This document shows positions 8,300 to 17,969 of a stretch of 64,000 nucleotides of DNA, in pieces. Origin of the DNA: Paenibacillus polygoni (lineage in GTDB: Bacteria > Bacillota > Bacilli > Paenibacillales > Paenibacillaceae); assembly GCF_030263935.1 (NCBI RefSeq), contig NZ_CP127162.1, positions 2,613,501 to 2,677,500 of the forward strand, in the 5' to 3' direction. Both the position numbers and the translations under genes were made by a program. Under the pieces are notes generated by a model. The model was not told where the DNA came from, made no database searches, and saw only the letters and a program-made list of their open reading frames with translations. Numbering within the stretch: position 1 is the first letter of the stretch; every line of letters starts with the position of its first letter.

Positions 8300-11200
8300 C
8301 TAGAACAGCCCTGATTTTTTCATCAGTTCATGAATCAATTTAGCTGCTTCAGCACGGGTGATATACGCCTTAGGCGCTAGATTCGATGAACTTCTTCCGG
8401 AGACGATACCTGCCTGCAAGCTATCTGCCACACCTGATTTGGCCCAGCTTGAGACGCGGTTTGCATCTTCATAACTGCTTAGCATCTCTTCCACTGATCG
8501 TTCTGTCAAACTTCTCTTCAGCTCAGTAATTTCCATCGCTTGAGAGGCAATGTGCATGGCTTGTTCCCTTGTAATCTTCTCATAAGGCCGGAAAGTGTTG
8601 TCTTCGTACCCAGTGATCAGGCCGTATGTTTGCGCCGTTTTCACATGTTCAGCGAACCAATCCGTAGTCTTTACATCCGTTAATGTAAGTTCTCCTTGCT
8701 CTGAACGAAGTCCAAGCGCCCGCACAAGCAGTGCAGTAAATTCGGCACGAGTGATTTCCGTATTTGGAAGGAATAAACCGCTTCCCGTTCCATCAATAAT
8801 CATCCGAGATCCGAGATTGTTGACGCTGTCCTGTGCCCAGTGCGAGGTCAGATCAGTAAATGTTACGGAGTTCGTAACCACTGCATAGGTGCCGCCAGTC
8901 AAGCTGCGAATTTTTGCGTAACGTTTCCCGTTCTCTGTAACGATTTGAGTCGGCACCTGATAAACTGTACCTTTTGATTCGATCAAAGCACCAGTAGATA
9001 CCTGGTTAGCTGATGAATTATCCGAAAGTGGAATCATTCTCTCCACATATCCAGTAAATGGAGTGATATCTGTAACGTTATTTCCTTGTACTGCTCTAAC
9101 ATTGAAGTCAAGCAGATCCGAGCTAAGCTTAAAGCCTTTTACCTTGGCTACCTGTTCTGCAACCTTGCTCATCGATGAATCTGGAACAGCAATCTCAATT
9201 TGAATCGTCGTTTCCGTGCTTGTTCCATCGCCTGCTGACGGCAAAGAATTCGTACTAATTTTGGAAGCTGGAACCTTGAAAATCCCTAGACCCGTCCATA
9301 GTTCCAATATGATTTTCTTATCCTGAAGGGCTTTTAGAATATTCTTATTAAATTGAGTAATTACATGCTCCGAGTCTGCCTTAACTGTAACGGCAATCAC
9401 ATCGCCTTCCTTCGCTGTTGAAAGCCAAGTTTCCAGCTTCTTCTGATCAAATGCTATTGTCGTAATTTTCTTGTTTTGCTGGGTTGTCGTGCCGATCGTA
9501 CCCAAGTCCACTTCTTTGTCGCCAACTTTTATTTCTGCATCTTTCTTACCGACAGGTAAGGTCTGCTGTGGTGCCGCTGGAGTCAAAGGTCTATCGGGTG
9601 GAGCTGGTGTGGAAGGGGCTGGGTTTGGAACAGACGGCGTACCGCTTCCTTCGTCTTCGGTGCTTACCTTAATTGTAATATGAGTAGTAATCTCTTTGCC
9701 GCCAGCAGTAACGGTTAAAGTCAACGTACCATTGCCAGCTGAGATTCCTTTTACATTTACCGTCTCTTTATCACTGTCACCTGTAATCTCAAGATTATTA
9801 AATGCTTCCCAGCGGTATGTTGGATTTGTCGCATTGACTGGATTTAGCTGAGAATCAAACGTAAGTGAATTGTTCACTTTAACAGATGTAGCTTCTCCTA
9901 TAATGGAGACAGACTCCAGAGGAATCACTTCCGGTTCGATCTCATTCTTCGTAAACTGCCAGTAATCCATTCGAAGAGAATCTTGACCTTTTGTCTTAAA
10001 CATAAAGAAGATATTGTGAACACCGGTAACCGGTTTGACGTCTGTCTTCAGCGTTTTCCACTGATTTGCGCCACCCGTAGGCGTCACATCAAACGTACCA
10101 ATGACATCACCGACTGGACTGTCCTGTCGTATTTCAATCGTTCCCCCAGCAGTTGCTGCTACGCTGGCTTCAAAAATACTTGGTCCACTCGTACCGAAGT
10201 CTGCGTTTGCAACAGCAAGCCAATCTCCATCATTGACATCGGTTATATTGAGGTTGATGCTCTCCACCATGTTACCAGGCTGCAAGGATTTCTCCGTCAT
10301 CATCCCGGACTGCCATGCCATCGTTTCTGCCTCGGTGCGCTGGTATGGATTTAGAACAGCTAACTGTTCCACTCCTTCCATATCACCCTTGATCGGTTTA
10401 ATAAATCCGTTCTCATAAAACTCCACTTTATTGATGTGTGTAGAGCGATATCCTTTCGCTTTATTCATCGCCTTAGCAAGGGTTTGAGCGTGATAAGCAA
10501 CATACCACTGATCTTTAAATTCGAAAATGGCATGATGATTGTTCCCACCGACATCGAAAAAGACGTTTGGATTCTGCAAAATGGTTCCGACGTAAGTAAA
10601 TGGCCCCATCGGATCATCGCTGACCATGTATGCAATTTCTCCTTTCGGCGGAGAACCTTCCGGATGGGTACCGGCGAAATTAGAACAGTAAGAATAATAG
10701 TACTTACCGTTATATTTGTGAATTCCGGAATCCTCAAAAAGATAAGGAGCATCAATGAGTTTTGCTGATCCTACTGTGCTTATCATATCGTCACCCAATT
10801 GAATTACTCTGCCGCTCTTCGGATGAGCAATTTGCTCTTCTGTCGGATTATTTCCGCCAGGGATTCCCCCGCCAAAATACAGATAACCTGTTCCATCATC
10901 ATCCACCAGAACAGCCGGGTCAAACATCCACACTACCCCGTTTGTTCCTGGTACACTGCTGTTAATAAATGATTTCCCCAGTGGATCCGTCCACGGCCCG
11001 ATTGGACTATCGGCAGTAAGGACACCAATGCTGGAAGCATTATTAGCAAAGTACAAGAAAAATTTATCCTTTCCTTCAATTACCTTATGAGCAATCGCAG
11101 GCGCCCAAGAGTTATTCGCCCATTTGGCAGCACCATTCGGGCCTGCTACGGGAATCTCTCCATGATCGGTCCAGTTCACCATATCCTCTGATGAGATGAC

Positions 11201-14200
11201 AGTGATTGTATTGATCTTGGAATAACTATTATCTTTCAAATTCCCATTTGCGTCATATTCAAATGCATCACTTGTCATATAAACATATACTCTGTCGTTA
11301 AAGACAAGCGCATAGGGATCTGCGCCAAACTTATGGCTGATTAGCGGGTTCGCATATCCAGGTACTTTAGCAAGAGCTTTCGTGTCCAATGCCTTCAAAT
11401 CAATAGCAGAAACTGCTTCACTCACGTTATAAACTACATTGCTGCCTTCTGTTTTGATATAATCCGTACGAATTTTTACTGTTTGATCCTTCGGAACAAA
11501 ATCTTTCATTTTCAGTTGAATCGTAGCGAACAGATCAGATGAGGTATTCGTAAAATTCACGTTACTGCCGGAAACCTTCAGTTCCAGTCTGCGGTCAGCA
11601 AATGAGTAAGATGGTGTACCACTAATATTGTCTGTATGAAATGATACTCCGGTTACGGATACAAAATCCGGAATATCGAAGGAAGCAGAGATTCCATTAT
11701 AAGTTCCGTCAGGCAATGCCTCCATTTTTACCGGAACTTCGAATTCTACATTTGGAACGCCTAGAACGTCCGAGACATCATCCAGACTTGCAGAAAGAAT
11801 AGGAGCTGACTCCCCTGTTCCAGTCATCTTGTTGTCTACTCTAAAATAATCGAAGTCGACGTATCCGCCTACCGTTTTGGTCGCGTAATTAAATAAGGCA
11901 TAACGATAACCCATAAAATGAGGCAGGGTATACGACATTTGCAGCTGCTCTCCAATTGCTGTCCAACTTACCCCGTCAAGACTGTAATAAAAATAAGCTT
12001 TGTCTGTTTGCTTTTTAAAATCCATATCAATTTTCAGATAAACTCGATCCGCAGCAAGCGGGATGCTGGCAACTTCTTTCGGTTGTTCGCCGCTGCCATT
12101 AACCATTACGATCGATTTTGCGGTTCCTGACTTTTTAACACCGACATAACCATAATTTTTTTGGAAAGCGGCAAGACCCGCTACATCTCCGTCTTTCATA
12201 TGATCAGTTTCAATAGCAATATAACCTGAACTTTCAGGTCCAAACGTTCTTTGTGTAAGTGTATTGCGTGCATCTAGAATTCCTGTGCTTTTTCTGCCCG
12301 TTGTTAGACGTAAGAATCCAGAACGCTGGGTCAGCGACCAGTTGTTATTATCTGGATTATGATTCCACTGCCACGAAAGCCCTAGATTGGAGCCATTACC
12401 TTCACTCTCTCCTGGCTTTTGTGTATCTGGAATGGGAGCAGAGGAAGCTGTAAACGAGATGTCGTCAACATAGAAGTCCATTAGATCTGTGATAGGATCC
12501 GGAGTTCCGGTCCATGGTGTCTCAATGAAAATAAAAGTATGGGATAAATCCGCATCGGAAGGGAGTGTATATGTGCCTCGGAGTGTTCCCCATTCCCCTT
12601 TCTTCATCGTAGCCGAACCAAGCACCTTGATTCCTTGCCAGCTCGGTCCGTTCTGGATGTTGAAGTTGAACTGTTTCTGCTCCGGCCCTTCATCGTACCT
12701 TACCTTCGCAGAGAAGGTATAAGTGACATTAGTATCCACCTTTCCGGTAATCAACTGCATCGGCCCGTCTCCCGTTGCCTTGCGTCCGGTCGTCTTCAGT
12801 GCTGATATACCGCTGTAATATACATCATTTGAAACAGATACCGATGCTGCTCCATTAGCAGTCCAAGGCTCGATACCGCTTTCAATATCGCTGTTGATAA
12901 TTAGCTCTGAGACGGAAGTATCTGCAAAAGAAATGTCATCGACATAGAAGTCCATCAGATCTGTGTTTTGATCAGGCGTGGCGGTCCATGGTGTCTCAAT
13001 AAAAATAAAGGTATGAGATAAATCGGCATCCGCAGGAAGCGTGTACGTACCTTGGACCGTTCCCCACTCACCTTTGTTGATCACAGCCGAACCAAGCACC
13101 TTAATTCCTTGCCAGCTTGGACCGTTCTGTATGTTGAAATTGAACTGTTTCTGGTCTGGCCCTTCATCGTACCTTACCTTGGCAGAGAAGGTATAGGTGA
13201 CATTGGTATTTACTTTCCCCGTTATTACCTGCATTGGACCATCTCCGGTCGCTGTCCGCCCCGTCGTTTTCAGAGCAGATGCGCCGCTGCCATAAACATC
13301 ATTCGTAACGGATACGGAGGCTGTGCCGTTTCCAGTCCAAGGTTCAACACCACTCTCGATTCCACCGTTAACTAACAGTTCCCTCCCTGATCTCTCAGCG
13401 GCTGCAAGCATATCCGTTTCAAAGAGTTCTGAAGATACATCTGGTGCGTTGCTGTCTTCAGAAGTATATGGGAGACCTGATCGTGCTGAGCGATTATAGA
13501 ATTCATCAGAACTTACAATATTGGATTCCCCATTATGTAATGGAAGAGAAATTTCAGCTGGGACTTTGCCATTGACACCAAATACCGGCCAGTCATTCTC
13601 CCATGTGACGGGAACTAAGTATGGAATACGCCCGACGGAACCACGGTCACCGAACAAAAAGGCATACCAATCTCCTGAAACCGTATCGATCAGCCCGCCT
13701 TGTGCAATCCCCTGATCCTGCAATACGACTTTCCCTTCATAAGGGCCGTCTATGGTGTCAGAGCGGAACACCAATTGTGTTCGCATGCCGCCGCTCGGCC
13801 AAGTGATTAGTGAAATATAATATTTCCCATTCACTTTTTGGATATGAGCACCTTCCGCTTGAAGTCCCACATTTGGTCCTGCAATTAAACTCGAATCCTT
13901 AATAATGATTTTATTCATTCCATCTTCTTTCACCGCAGTGGCGTCCGAATTTAGCTCAACAATCCGAATATCACCGCCTCCATGTACAAGGTACACTCGT
14001 CCATCGTCATCGAATAGAAGGGACATATCGTGATAGAAAGGAAGCTCCGAGTGTGTCCAAGGTCCATTTTCGATATCCGTTGTTTGATAAATATAAGTCT
14101 TTCCTGCTGTACTGGAAGAAAACACTACATAATACTTACCGTCATGGTACCTGAGACTGCTAGCCCAAGAACCTTTTCCATACTCATTTTTATTATTACT

Positions 14201-14500
14201 CAATCTCTGATGATCGGTCTCGTCCAGAATATCATATACATAATTGACAATATCCCAGTGTACGAGGTCATACGATTTCATAATTGGAACGCCTGGGTTC
14301 ATGTGCATTGTCGTACTGGTCATATAATAGGCATCACCCACACGAATGACATCGGGATCAGGCACGTCAGCCCAAATAATCGGGTTATTCGCAATTCCCA
14401 GTTCTTTGGGGATTTCCTCTGCAAATGTGAGCCCAGCCGGCATCAAATTCAGAAATAAGGCGGCTGTTGTAAGAATCGAAATTAGCTTCTTTTTCCCCAC
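8300..14500 (-). CDS. S-layer-anchored modular arabinoxylan hydrolase with two GH43 domains
   Basis: Secreted enzyme of 2066 residues. Order of parts: signal peptide (1-27); GH43 domain A (about 36-320, ADVPDPD base region, Glu216 in LQAEGAH as likely acid); two nearly identical CBM4/9-like modules (about 374-527 and 532-684); a GH43-associated beta-sandwich (about 705-890); a cohesin-like domain (about 900-1030); GH43 domain B (about 1046-1375, Asp1061, Asp1194, Glu1256); CBM6 (about 1388-1518); an Ig-like domain (about 1525-1613); a Pro-rich linker; an unassigned domain (about 1650-1875); and three SLH repeats (about 1880-2060). Domain B plus CBM6 closely resembles Bacillus subtilis XynD, an arabinoxylan arabinofuranohydrolase. 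Domain A resembles GH43 beta-xylosidases or arabinofuranosidases. GTG start with AAAGGAGA upstream. It should act at the cell surface, releasing arabinose and xylose from xylan. Confidence 0.95.
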   Translation of the reverse strand: MGKKKLISILTTAALFLNLMPAGLTFAEEIPKELGIANNPIIWADVPDPDVIRVGDAYYMTSTTMHMNPGVPIMKSYDLVHWDIVNYVYDILDETDHQRLSNNKNEYGKGSWASSLRYHDGKYYVVFSSSTAGKTYIYQTTDIENGPWTHSELPFYHDMSLLFDDDGRVYLVHGGGDIRIVELNSDATAVKEDGMNKIIIKDSSLIAGPNVGLQAEGAHIQKVNGKYYISLITWPSGGMRTQLVFRSDTIDGPYEGKVVLQDQGIAQGGLIDTVSGDWYAFLFGDRGSVGRIPYLVPVTWENDWPVFGVNGKVPAEISLPLHNGESNIVSSDEFYNRSARSGLPYTSEDSNAPDVSSELFETDMLAAAERSGRELLVNGGIESGVEPWTGNGTASVSVTNDVYGSGASALKTTGRTATGDGPMQVITGKVNTNVTYTFSAKVRYDEGPDQKQFNFNIQNGPSWQGIKVLGSAVINKGEWGTVQGTYTLPADADLSHTFIFIETPWTATPDQNTDLMDFYVDDISFADTSVSELIINSDIESGIEPWTANGAASVSVSNDVYYSGISALKTTGRKATGDGPMQLITGKVDTNVTYTFSAKVRYDEGPEQKQFNFNIQNGPSWQGIKVLGSATMKKGEWGTLRGTYTLPSDADLSHTFIFIETPWTGTPDPITDLMDFYVDDISFTASSAPIPDTQKPGESEGNGSNLGLSWQWNHNPDNNNWSLTQRSGFLRLTTGRKSTGILDARNTLTQRTFGPESSGYIAIETDHMKDGDVAGLAAFQKNYGYVGVKKSGTAKSIVMVNGSGEQPKEVASIPLAADRVYLKIDMDFKKQTDKAYFYYSLDGVSWTAIGEQLQMSYTLPHFMGYRYALFNYATKTVGGYVDFDYFRVDNKMTGTGESAPILSASLDDVSDVLGVPNVEFEVPVKMEALPDGTYNGISASFDIPDFVSVTGVSFHTDNISGTPSYSFADRRLELKVSGSNVNFTNTSSDLFATIQLKMKDFVPKDQTVKIRTDYIKTEGSNVVYNVSEAVSAIDLKALDTKALAKVPGYANPLISHKFGADPYALVFNDRVYVYMTSDAFEYDANGNLKDNSYSKINTITVISSEDMVNWTDHGEIPVAGPNGAAKWANNSWAPAIAHKVIEGKDKFFLYFANNASSIGVLTADSPIGPWTDPLGKSFINSSVPGTNGVVWMFDPAVLVDDDGTGYLYFGGGIPGGNNPTEEQIAHPKSGRVIQLGDDMISTVGSAKLIDAPYLFEDSGIHKYNGKYYYSYCSNFAGTHPEGSPPKGEIAYMVSDDPMGPFTYVGTILQNPNVFFDVGGNNHHAIFEFKDQWYVAYHAQTLAKAMNKAKGYRSTHINKVEFYENGFIKPIKGDMEGVEQLAVLNPYQRTEAETMAWQSGMMTEKSLQPGNMVESINLNITDVNDGDWLAVANADFGTSGPSIFEASVAATAGGTIEIRQDSPVGDVIGTFDVTPTGGANQWKTLKTDVKPVTGVHNIFFMFKTKGQDSLRMDYWQFTKNEIEPEVIPLESVSIIGEATSVKVNNSLTFDSQLNPVNATNPTYRWEAFNNLEITGDSDKETVNVKGISAGNGTLTLTVTAGGKEITTHITIKVSTEDEGSGTPSVPNPAPSTPAPPDRPLTPAAPQQTLPVGKKDAEIKVGDKEVDLGTIGTTTQQNKKITTIAFDQKKLETWLSTAKEGDVIAVTVKADSEHVITQFNKNILKALQDKKIILELWTGLGIFKVPASKISTNSLPSAGDGTSTETTIQIEIAVPDSSMSKVAEQVAKVKGFKLSSDLLDFNVRAVQGNNVTDITPFTGYVERMIPLSDNSSANQVSTGALIESKGTVYQVPTQIVTENGKRYAKIRSLTGGTYAVVTNSVTFTDLTSHWAQDSVNNLGSRMIIDGTGSGLFLPNTEITRAEFTALLVRALGLRSEQGELTLTDVKTTDWFAEHVKTAQTYGLITGYEDNTFRPYEKITREQAMHIASQAMEITELKRSLTERSVEEMLSSYEDANRVSSWAKSGVADSLQAGIVSGRSSSNLAPKAYITRAEAAKLIHELMKKSGLF
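12430..13376 (-). repeat. Tandem duplication encoding two CBM4/9-like modules
   Basis: The two halves (about 13376-12905 and 12904-12430) encode about 157 residues each and differ at only a minority of positions; both contain the blocks TNVTYTFSAKVRYDEGP and KQFNFNIQNGPSWQG. This is a direct in-frame duplication inside the GH43 gene. The modules probably increase binding to xylan or a related glucan. Confidence 0.9.
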
Positions 14501-14530
14501 TATACTGATTCTCCTTTAATATAATAGTAA

Positions 14531-14544
14531 TTAAAGCGCTTTCT
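14531..14544. promoter_or_regulatory. cre-like site upstream of the double-GH43 gene
   Basis: TTAAAGCGCTTTCT carries the perfect palindromic core AAAGCGCTTT and matches 12 of 14 cre consensus positions. It lies about 30 bases upstream of the GTG start, so bound CcpA would block transcription or early elongation. Confidence 0.55.
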
Positions 14545-14727
14545 AAAATGACGAAAAAGTGCAGCCGAGCTCGAAATTATCCCTTTGCCTCCCTTCTAGT
14601 TGTTTCTTTTATAACTACTTTGTTTAAAGTTCGAGATCATTATATCTCGCCCCTGCATAAATCACGATGTAATATCTTTTTTAAAAGGTGAATTTTTTTG
14701 TTTTTTCAAAATGGAACCACAACTACC

Positions 14728-16434
14728 TCAGGATTTAATGGTAGTTACGCTAGTCCCCTCTTTCTCAATGATGTACTCTATCATTTCGCCGCTCCAAAAA
14801 TGAAATTTCAAAGTCACTTTCCCATCTTTGATTTCATCAAAGAAAGCTTTCGTTAATTTGATCTCATTTGTCTCATAGGATGGAATGAATGAGTGCCCGA
14901 ATTCTTTGAACGAAGTCCAATCCGCCGGCCCTGCATTTTGTCCATTCTCATACAGCGATTCCATCGTAGCCAGCTCATCTCCATTGAATTGGACTGGAAT
15001 GATCAGCTCATCTGAAGATCCAGACGCCTCACTTAGCTCAGGTACATCGCAGGTAATTATGTTAAGTTTCCAATCAGCCCCTGAATTAAAAACGATACGA
15101 AGCTCTGCTTGCTTTCCATAAGCAGTATCAGACCACTGACCAAGGAAGTAGGCTTTTAGCGTGAGCATGTTCTCATGAATAGTGTAATCTTGGCCCTTTA
15201 TTAGTGTCTTTCCGTTCATAATGACATTTCGAAATTCGTTCCCGTTAAGCTCAAGAGGAATGGATACGTCCTGTACATTCTCCCCCTTCTTCAAATAGAC
15301 AAAATCAGACATCGCATGGGAAGAACGACCTTTGAAACCAGCTTGGATAACAGCATACAAATCTTCATCAAACCATTGGAACTCCCTGCGATTAAAGTGT
15401 TGGCCGTTATCCCACAGCATCGTGGTAAATCCTTTTTGAGTGGCATAATCATTTACAAAATCAAAATATTTCAGTTTCTCTCCCTGCTGGATCGTCCCCA
15501 AAAACTTGTCAAATCCGAGTAACCCGAACTCCCCCACAATGACCGGAATCCCTTCCTTCGTAAACCGCTCATATGTCCGATCAAACGTATCCATGATATC
15601 TTTCTTAGCAGCTTCATCAAACCGAGTTGCTCCTGCCATATTGACACTAAAAGGATAAAATCCGTAATAATGAATGGTCGCAATTAGATTCGGATCGTTA
15701 TAACTGGTTATTGTCTTGTAGAGTTCCTCTAATCTGACTTCGGAAGCAGAGGTCGTTATACTAGGTATAACTAGCGGGCGTTTTTCATTTTCCCCTCCAG
15801 AAGTCCGTACGATGTCATGAAAAGAATCATTCAATTCACCAAGCATGGTAAAATACTCAGGTTCATCTTTATTCCAATCCTCTGAGAATCGAGGTTCATT
15901 TATACTCTCAAACATGAGCTTGCCTGGATGATCTTTGAAATGATCCGCTATTTGTGTCCACAAGGCACTGTATCGCTCTAATACTTCATCATGATTCGTA
16001 TCCATGTACCTCACCCATTCGCTGGAGTCGTGATGGATATTAATCATGACATACAGTCCTTCATCCAGTGACCAATCTACAACTTCCTCAATTCTTCTCA
16101 TAAAATCCGGATCCACCGTATAGTCAGGAGCATCGCCCATACGGTGCTGCCAAGTGATTGGAATACGGATACTGTTGTACCCTTGTTCCGCAATCTTGGC
16201 AATCAACTCTTTGGTGGTGCGTGGGTTACCCCAAGATGTTTCATCACCTGTCGCATCAAACGTATTTCCGAGGTTCCATCCTGGCTGCATTTTTTCTACA
16301 TATGTTTGCATTTTACTTTTCTTCTCCTTCTGCTTTTCAGCTGAAATGAGGGGACCCACTACAAAAAGAACACCTGCTATTAAAACCAAAGACATCAGCA
16401 TTGCCCATAAAGGAAAACTCTTTTTATTATTCAT
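14728..16434 (-). CDS. GH5 endoglucanase/xyloglucanase with X2 and CBM46-like modules
   Basis: Beta-1,4-glucanase of 568 residues. An N-terminal hydrophobic segment (about 9-31) without an obvious cleavage site suggests membrane anchoring or secretion. The GH5 domain spans about residues 42-370 with INIHHD (132-136), acid/base Glu180 in MFESINEP and nucleophile Glu302 in VIVGEFG. After it come an X2/Ig-like module (about 378-465) and a CBM46-like module (about 470-560, ending FHFWSGEMIEYIIEKEG). This three-part layout matches Bacillus halodurans Cel5B, a GH5_4 enzyme active on xyloglucan and mixed-linkage glucan. AAAGGA precedes the ATG. A cre-like site lies upstream, and the double-GH43 gene is next downstream with its own leader. 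Confidence 0.9.
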   Translation of the reverse strand: MNNKKSFPLWAMLMSLVLIAGVLFVVGPLISAEKQKEKKSKMQTYVEKMQPGWNLGNTFDATGDETSWGNPRTTKELIAKIAEQGYNSIRIPITWQHRMGDAPDYTVDPDFMRRIEEVVDWSLDEGLYVMINIHHDSSEWVRYMDTNHDEVLERYSALWTQIADHFKDHPGKLMFESINEPRFSEDWNKDEPEYFTMLGELNDSFHDIVRTSGGENEKRPLVIPSITTSASEVRLEELYKTITSYNDPNLIATIHYYGFYPFSVNMAGATRFDEAAKKDIMDTFDRTYERFTKEGIPVIVGEFGLLGFDKFLGTIQQGEKLKYFDFVNDYATQKGFTTMLWDNGQHFNRREFQWFDEDLYAVIQAGFKGRSSHAMSDFVYLKKGENVQDVSIPLELNGNEFRNVIMNGKTLIKGQDYTIHENMLTLKAYFLGQWSDTAYGKQAELRIVFNSGADWKLNIITCDVPELSEASGSSDELIIPVQFNGDELATMESLYENGQNAGPADWTSFKEFGHSFIPSYETNEIKLTKAFFDEIKDGKVTLKFHFWSGEMIEYIIEKEGTSVTTIKS

Positions 16435-16548
16435 ACCCAGTCCTTTTATTATATTTTTGGCTTTGATAATCTGTTAGAACACGTTGAAGTGGGTGCAATT
16501 GAGCGGTAAGCTAACAAAAAGGGGATTGGTTACCTGCCCTCCTTTCTC

Positions 16549-16562
16549 TGTAATCGCTTTCT
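16549..16562. promoter_or_regulatory. cre-like site upstream of the GH5 gene
   Basis: TGTAATCGCTTTCT matches 13 of 14 positions of the CcpA-binding consensus TGWAANCGNTNWCA. It is 115 bases upstream of the GH5 start, in the likely promoter region, which suggests repression of the glucanase by preferred sugars. Confidence 0.55.
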
Positions 16563-16742
16563 TTATCTGAGAGTATAAGCTTTACCTTTCTCTAACTCAA
16601 TAGCTAAGGGGAAATGAATCTTATATTTATTAACGAATTATGACCCAGGCTCGATAACTATTTGTTGATCGCATTCATACAAGGAATTGTAGTCGGACGA
16701 AGACTTACTATTTCGCTCGTTACTACTTATGAAAGCAACGCG

Positions 16743-16767
16743 AAAAAAGTCGCCATATAGGCGACTT
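16743..16767 (-). terminator. Terminator of the DUF4256 gene
   Basis: On the minus strand an 8-base stem AAGTCGCC/GGCGACTT with a 5-base loop runs into a stretch of T, 75 bases after the DUF4256 stop codon. Confidence 0.85.
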
Positions 16768-16842
16768 CTAATGGGACTATCTACTTCTTTCCGGATAACT
16801 CCATTGATTCATCGTAACATCTTTAGAAAATAACAAACAAAT

Positions 16843-17409
16843 TCAGACTCTTAGCGAGCCACGAAAACCTCTGACACCATAATAAGAATCTGCTCCATTG
16901 TGATACACAAAAACAGTGTCGTAGCGACGATCACAAAAGATGGCACCACCGAGTTGTCTAATATGATCAGGTGTTTTCACCCAGCTCGATGTTTTCGTAT
17001 CAAATTTCCCAAGTCTCTGTAGCTCCCGGTATTGCTCTTCTGTCAAAATTTCAATCCCCATCTCAACTGCCATATCCATAGCACTATTCTGCGGTTTGTG
17101 TTGTTTCCTTGATTCGAGCGCGGCCCGATCGTAACACACACTTCTGCGGCCTTTAGGGCTTTCTGCCGAACAATCACAAAAAATATATTCCCCCGTCTCC
17201 TTATTATAAAGTGTAACATCAGGTTCCCCTCCGGTTCTTTCCATTTCAAAAAGTGACCACAGTTTTTCTACATTCCGTTCCAGTTTTGCTTCTACTGCTG
17301 CCCATTCAAGTCCTTCGTGGCGATTCATGTTTTTCTCAAAACGAGTTTTTAATGTTCTGAGTATTTCGTCACGTTGTTCTGGTGACAACTCTTTATATTC
17401 GTTGTTCAT
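16843..17409 (-). CDS. DUF4256 family protein
   Basis: Soluble protein of 188 residues with no signal peptide or membrane segment. It matches the uncharacterised DUF4256 family from memory, through the motifs EWAAVEAKLE, GGEPDVTLYNKETGEYIFCDCSAESP, RRSVCYDRAALESR and the C-terminal YHNGADSYYGVRGFRG. The length is typical for the family. No catalytic function is known to me. The ATG has GGGAGG 6 bases upstream, and the gene has its own terminator, so it appears to be a single-gene unit. It sits between the GH5 gene and a tract of gene remnants and has no evident link to either. Confidence 0.8.
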   Translation of the reverse strand: MNNEYKELSPEQRDEILRTLKTRFEKNMNRHEGLEWAAVEAKLERNVEKLWSLFEMERTGGEPDVTLYNKETGEYIFCDCSAESPKGRRSVCYDRAALESRKQHKPQNSAMDMAVEMGIEILTEEQYRELQRLGKFDTKTSSWVKTPDHIRQLGGAIFCDRRYDTVFVYHNGADSYYGVRGFRGSLRV

Positions 17410-17484
17410 AATAAACCTCCCATAATAGGTTTGGATCTTTATAAAAGCATCATCACTTTCATTTCTTTCTTAGAACATATGTAA

Positions 17485-17815
17485 TTATTCGGTTAATTTC
17501 CGATTATTTTCGCCAGTAATAATTTTATAATTGACCAAATAATAATTAGCCCCGGCAGTATCGTTCTTAAAGTATAGTTCGACGTTGTCCTCTTTGAGTC
17601 CTACTCTACATAAGCTTATTGGTGCTTCATTTATATAAAATTTATACAAGTCATACGTTTATTTCTCACACTATTTTGGAAAGTTAACATACTAAAAAGC
17701 AACTGATCGCATTGACCAATTGCTCTTTTTAAATTCTAATCCCCTTGGCAGAATCATCCCTCTAAGGTGATTCGATTGGTGAAGGATCCCAAAACACTCT
17801 ACCCCTCATATGTAA
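17485..17815 (-). pseudogene. Remnant of a DUF3888-like gene plus its upstream DNA (partial copy of 24316-24965)
   Basis: The segment aligns base for base with the locus at 24316-24965 but lacks about 318 internal bases. The retained part encodes the last 41 or so codons of the secreted protein in frame (VELYFKNDTAGANYYLV) and its stop codon at 17485-17487. It then jumps at about 17618 to the matching upstream noncoding DNA, up to about 17815. Signal peptide, start codon and most of the domain are gone. Confidence 0.85.
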
Positions 17816-17969
17816 GATACTGTTGTACCCTTGTTCCGCAATCCTGGCGATCAACTCTTTGGTGGTGCGTGGGTTCCCCCAGGATGTTTCATCACCTGTC
17901 ATATAGGAATATAAGCTTAACCTTTCTCTAACTCAATAGCTAAGGGGACATGAATCTTATATTTATTAA
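17816..17969 (-). pseudogene. Remnant of a GH5-type gene and its leader (partial copy of 16168-16633)
   Basis: Bases 17816-17900 match 16168-16252, inside the GH5 gene, at 81 of 85 positions. Bases 17910-17969 match the GH5 upstream DNA 16574-16633 at 58 of 60. About 320 bases between the two blocks, including the start codon and signal region, are missing. This is a fossil of a second GH5 copy, fused head to tail with the remnant at 17485-17815. Confidence 0.9.

Larger units (their letters stand above)
16435..16842. other. Intergenic region with GH5 leader and DUF4256 terminator
   Basis: This 408-base gap contains no convincing gene. It holds the GH5 leader with a cre-like site (16549-16562), a 60-base segment (16574-16633) copied at 17910-17969, and the terminator of the DUF4256 gene. 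The rest is AT-rich sequence in which I see nothing. Confidence 0.7.

Noticed and set aside
8300..14500. Plus-strand open frames of 60-140 codons inside the giant GH43 gene
   Set aside because: They are antisense shadows: no ribosome binding sites, low-complexity translations and no family resemblance.
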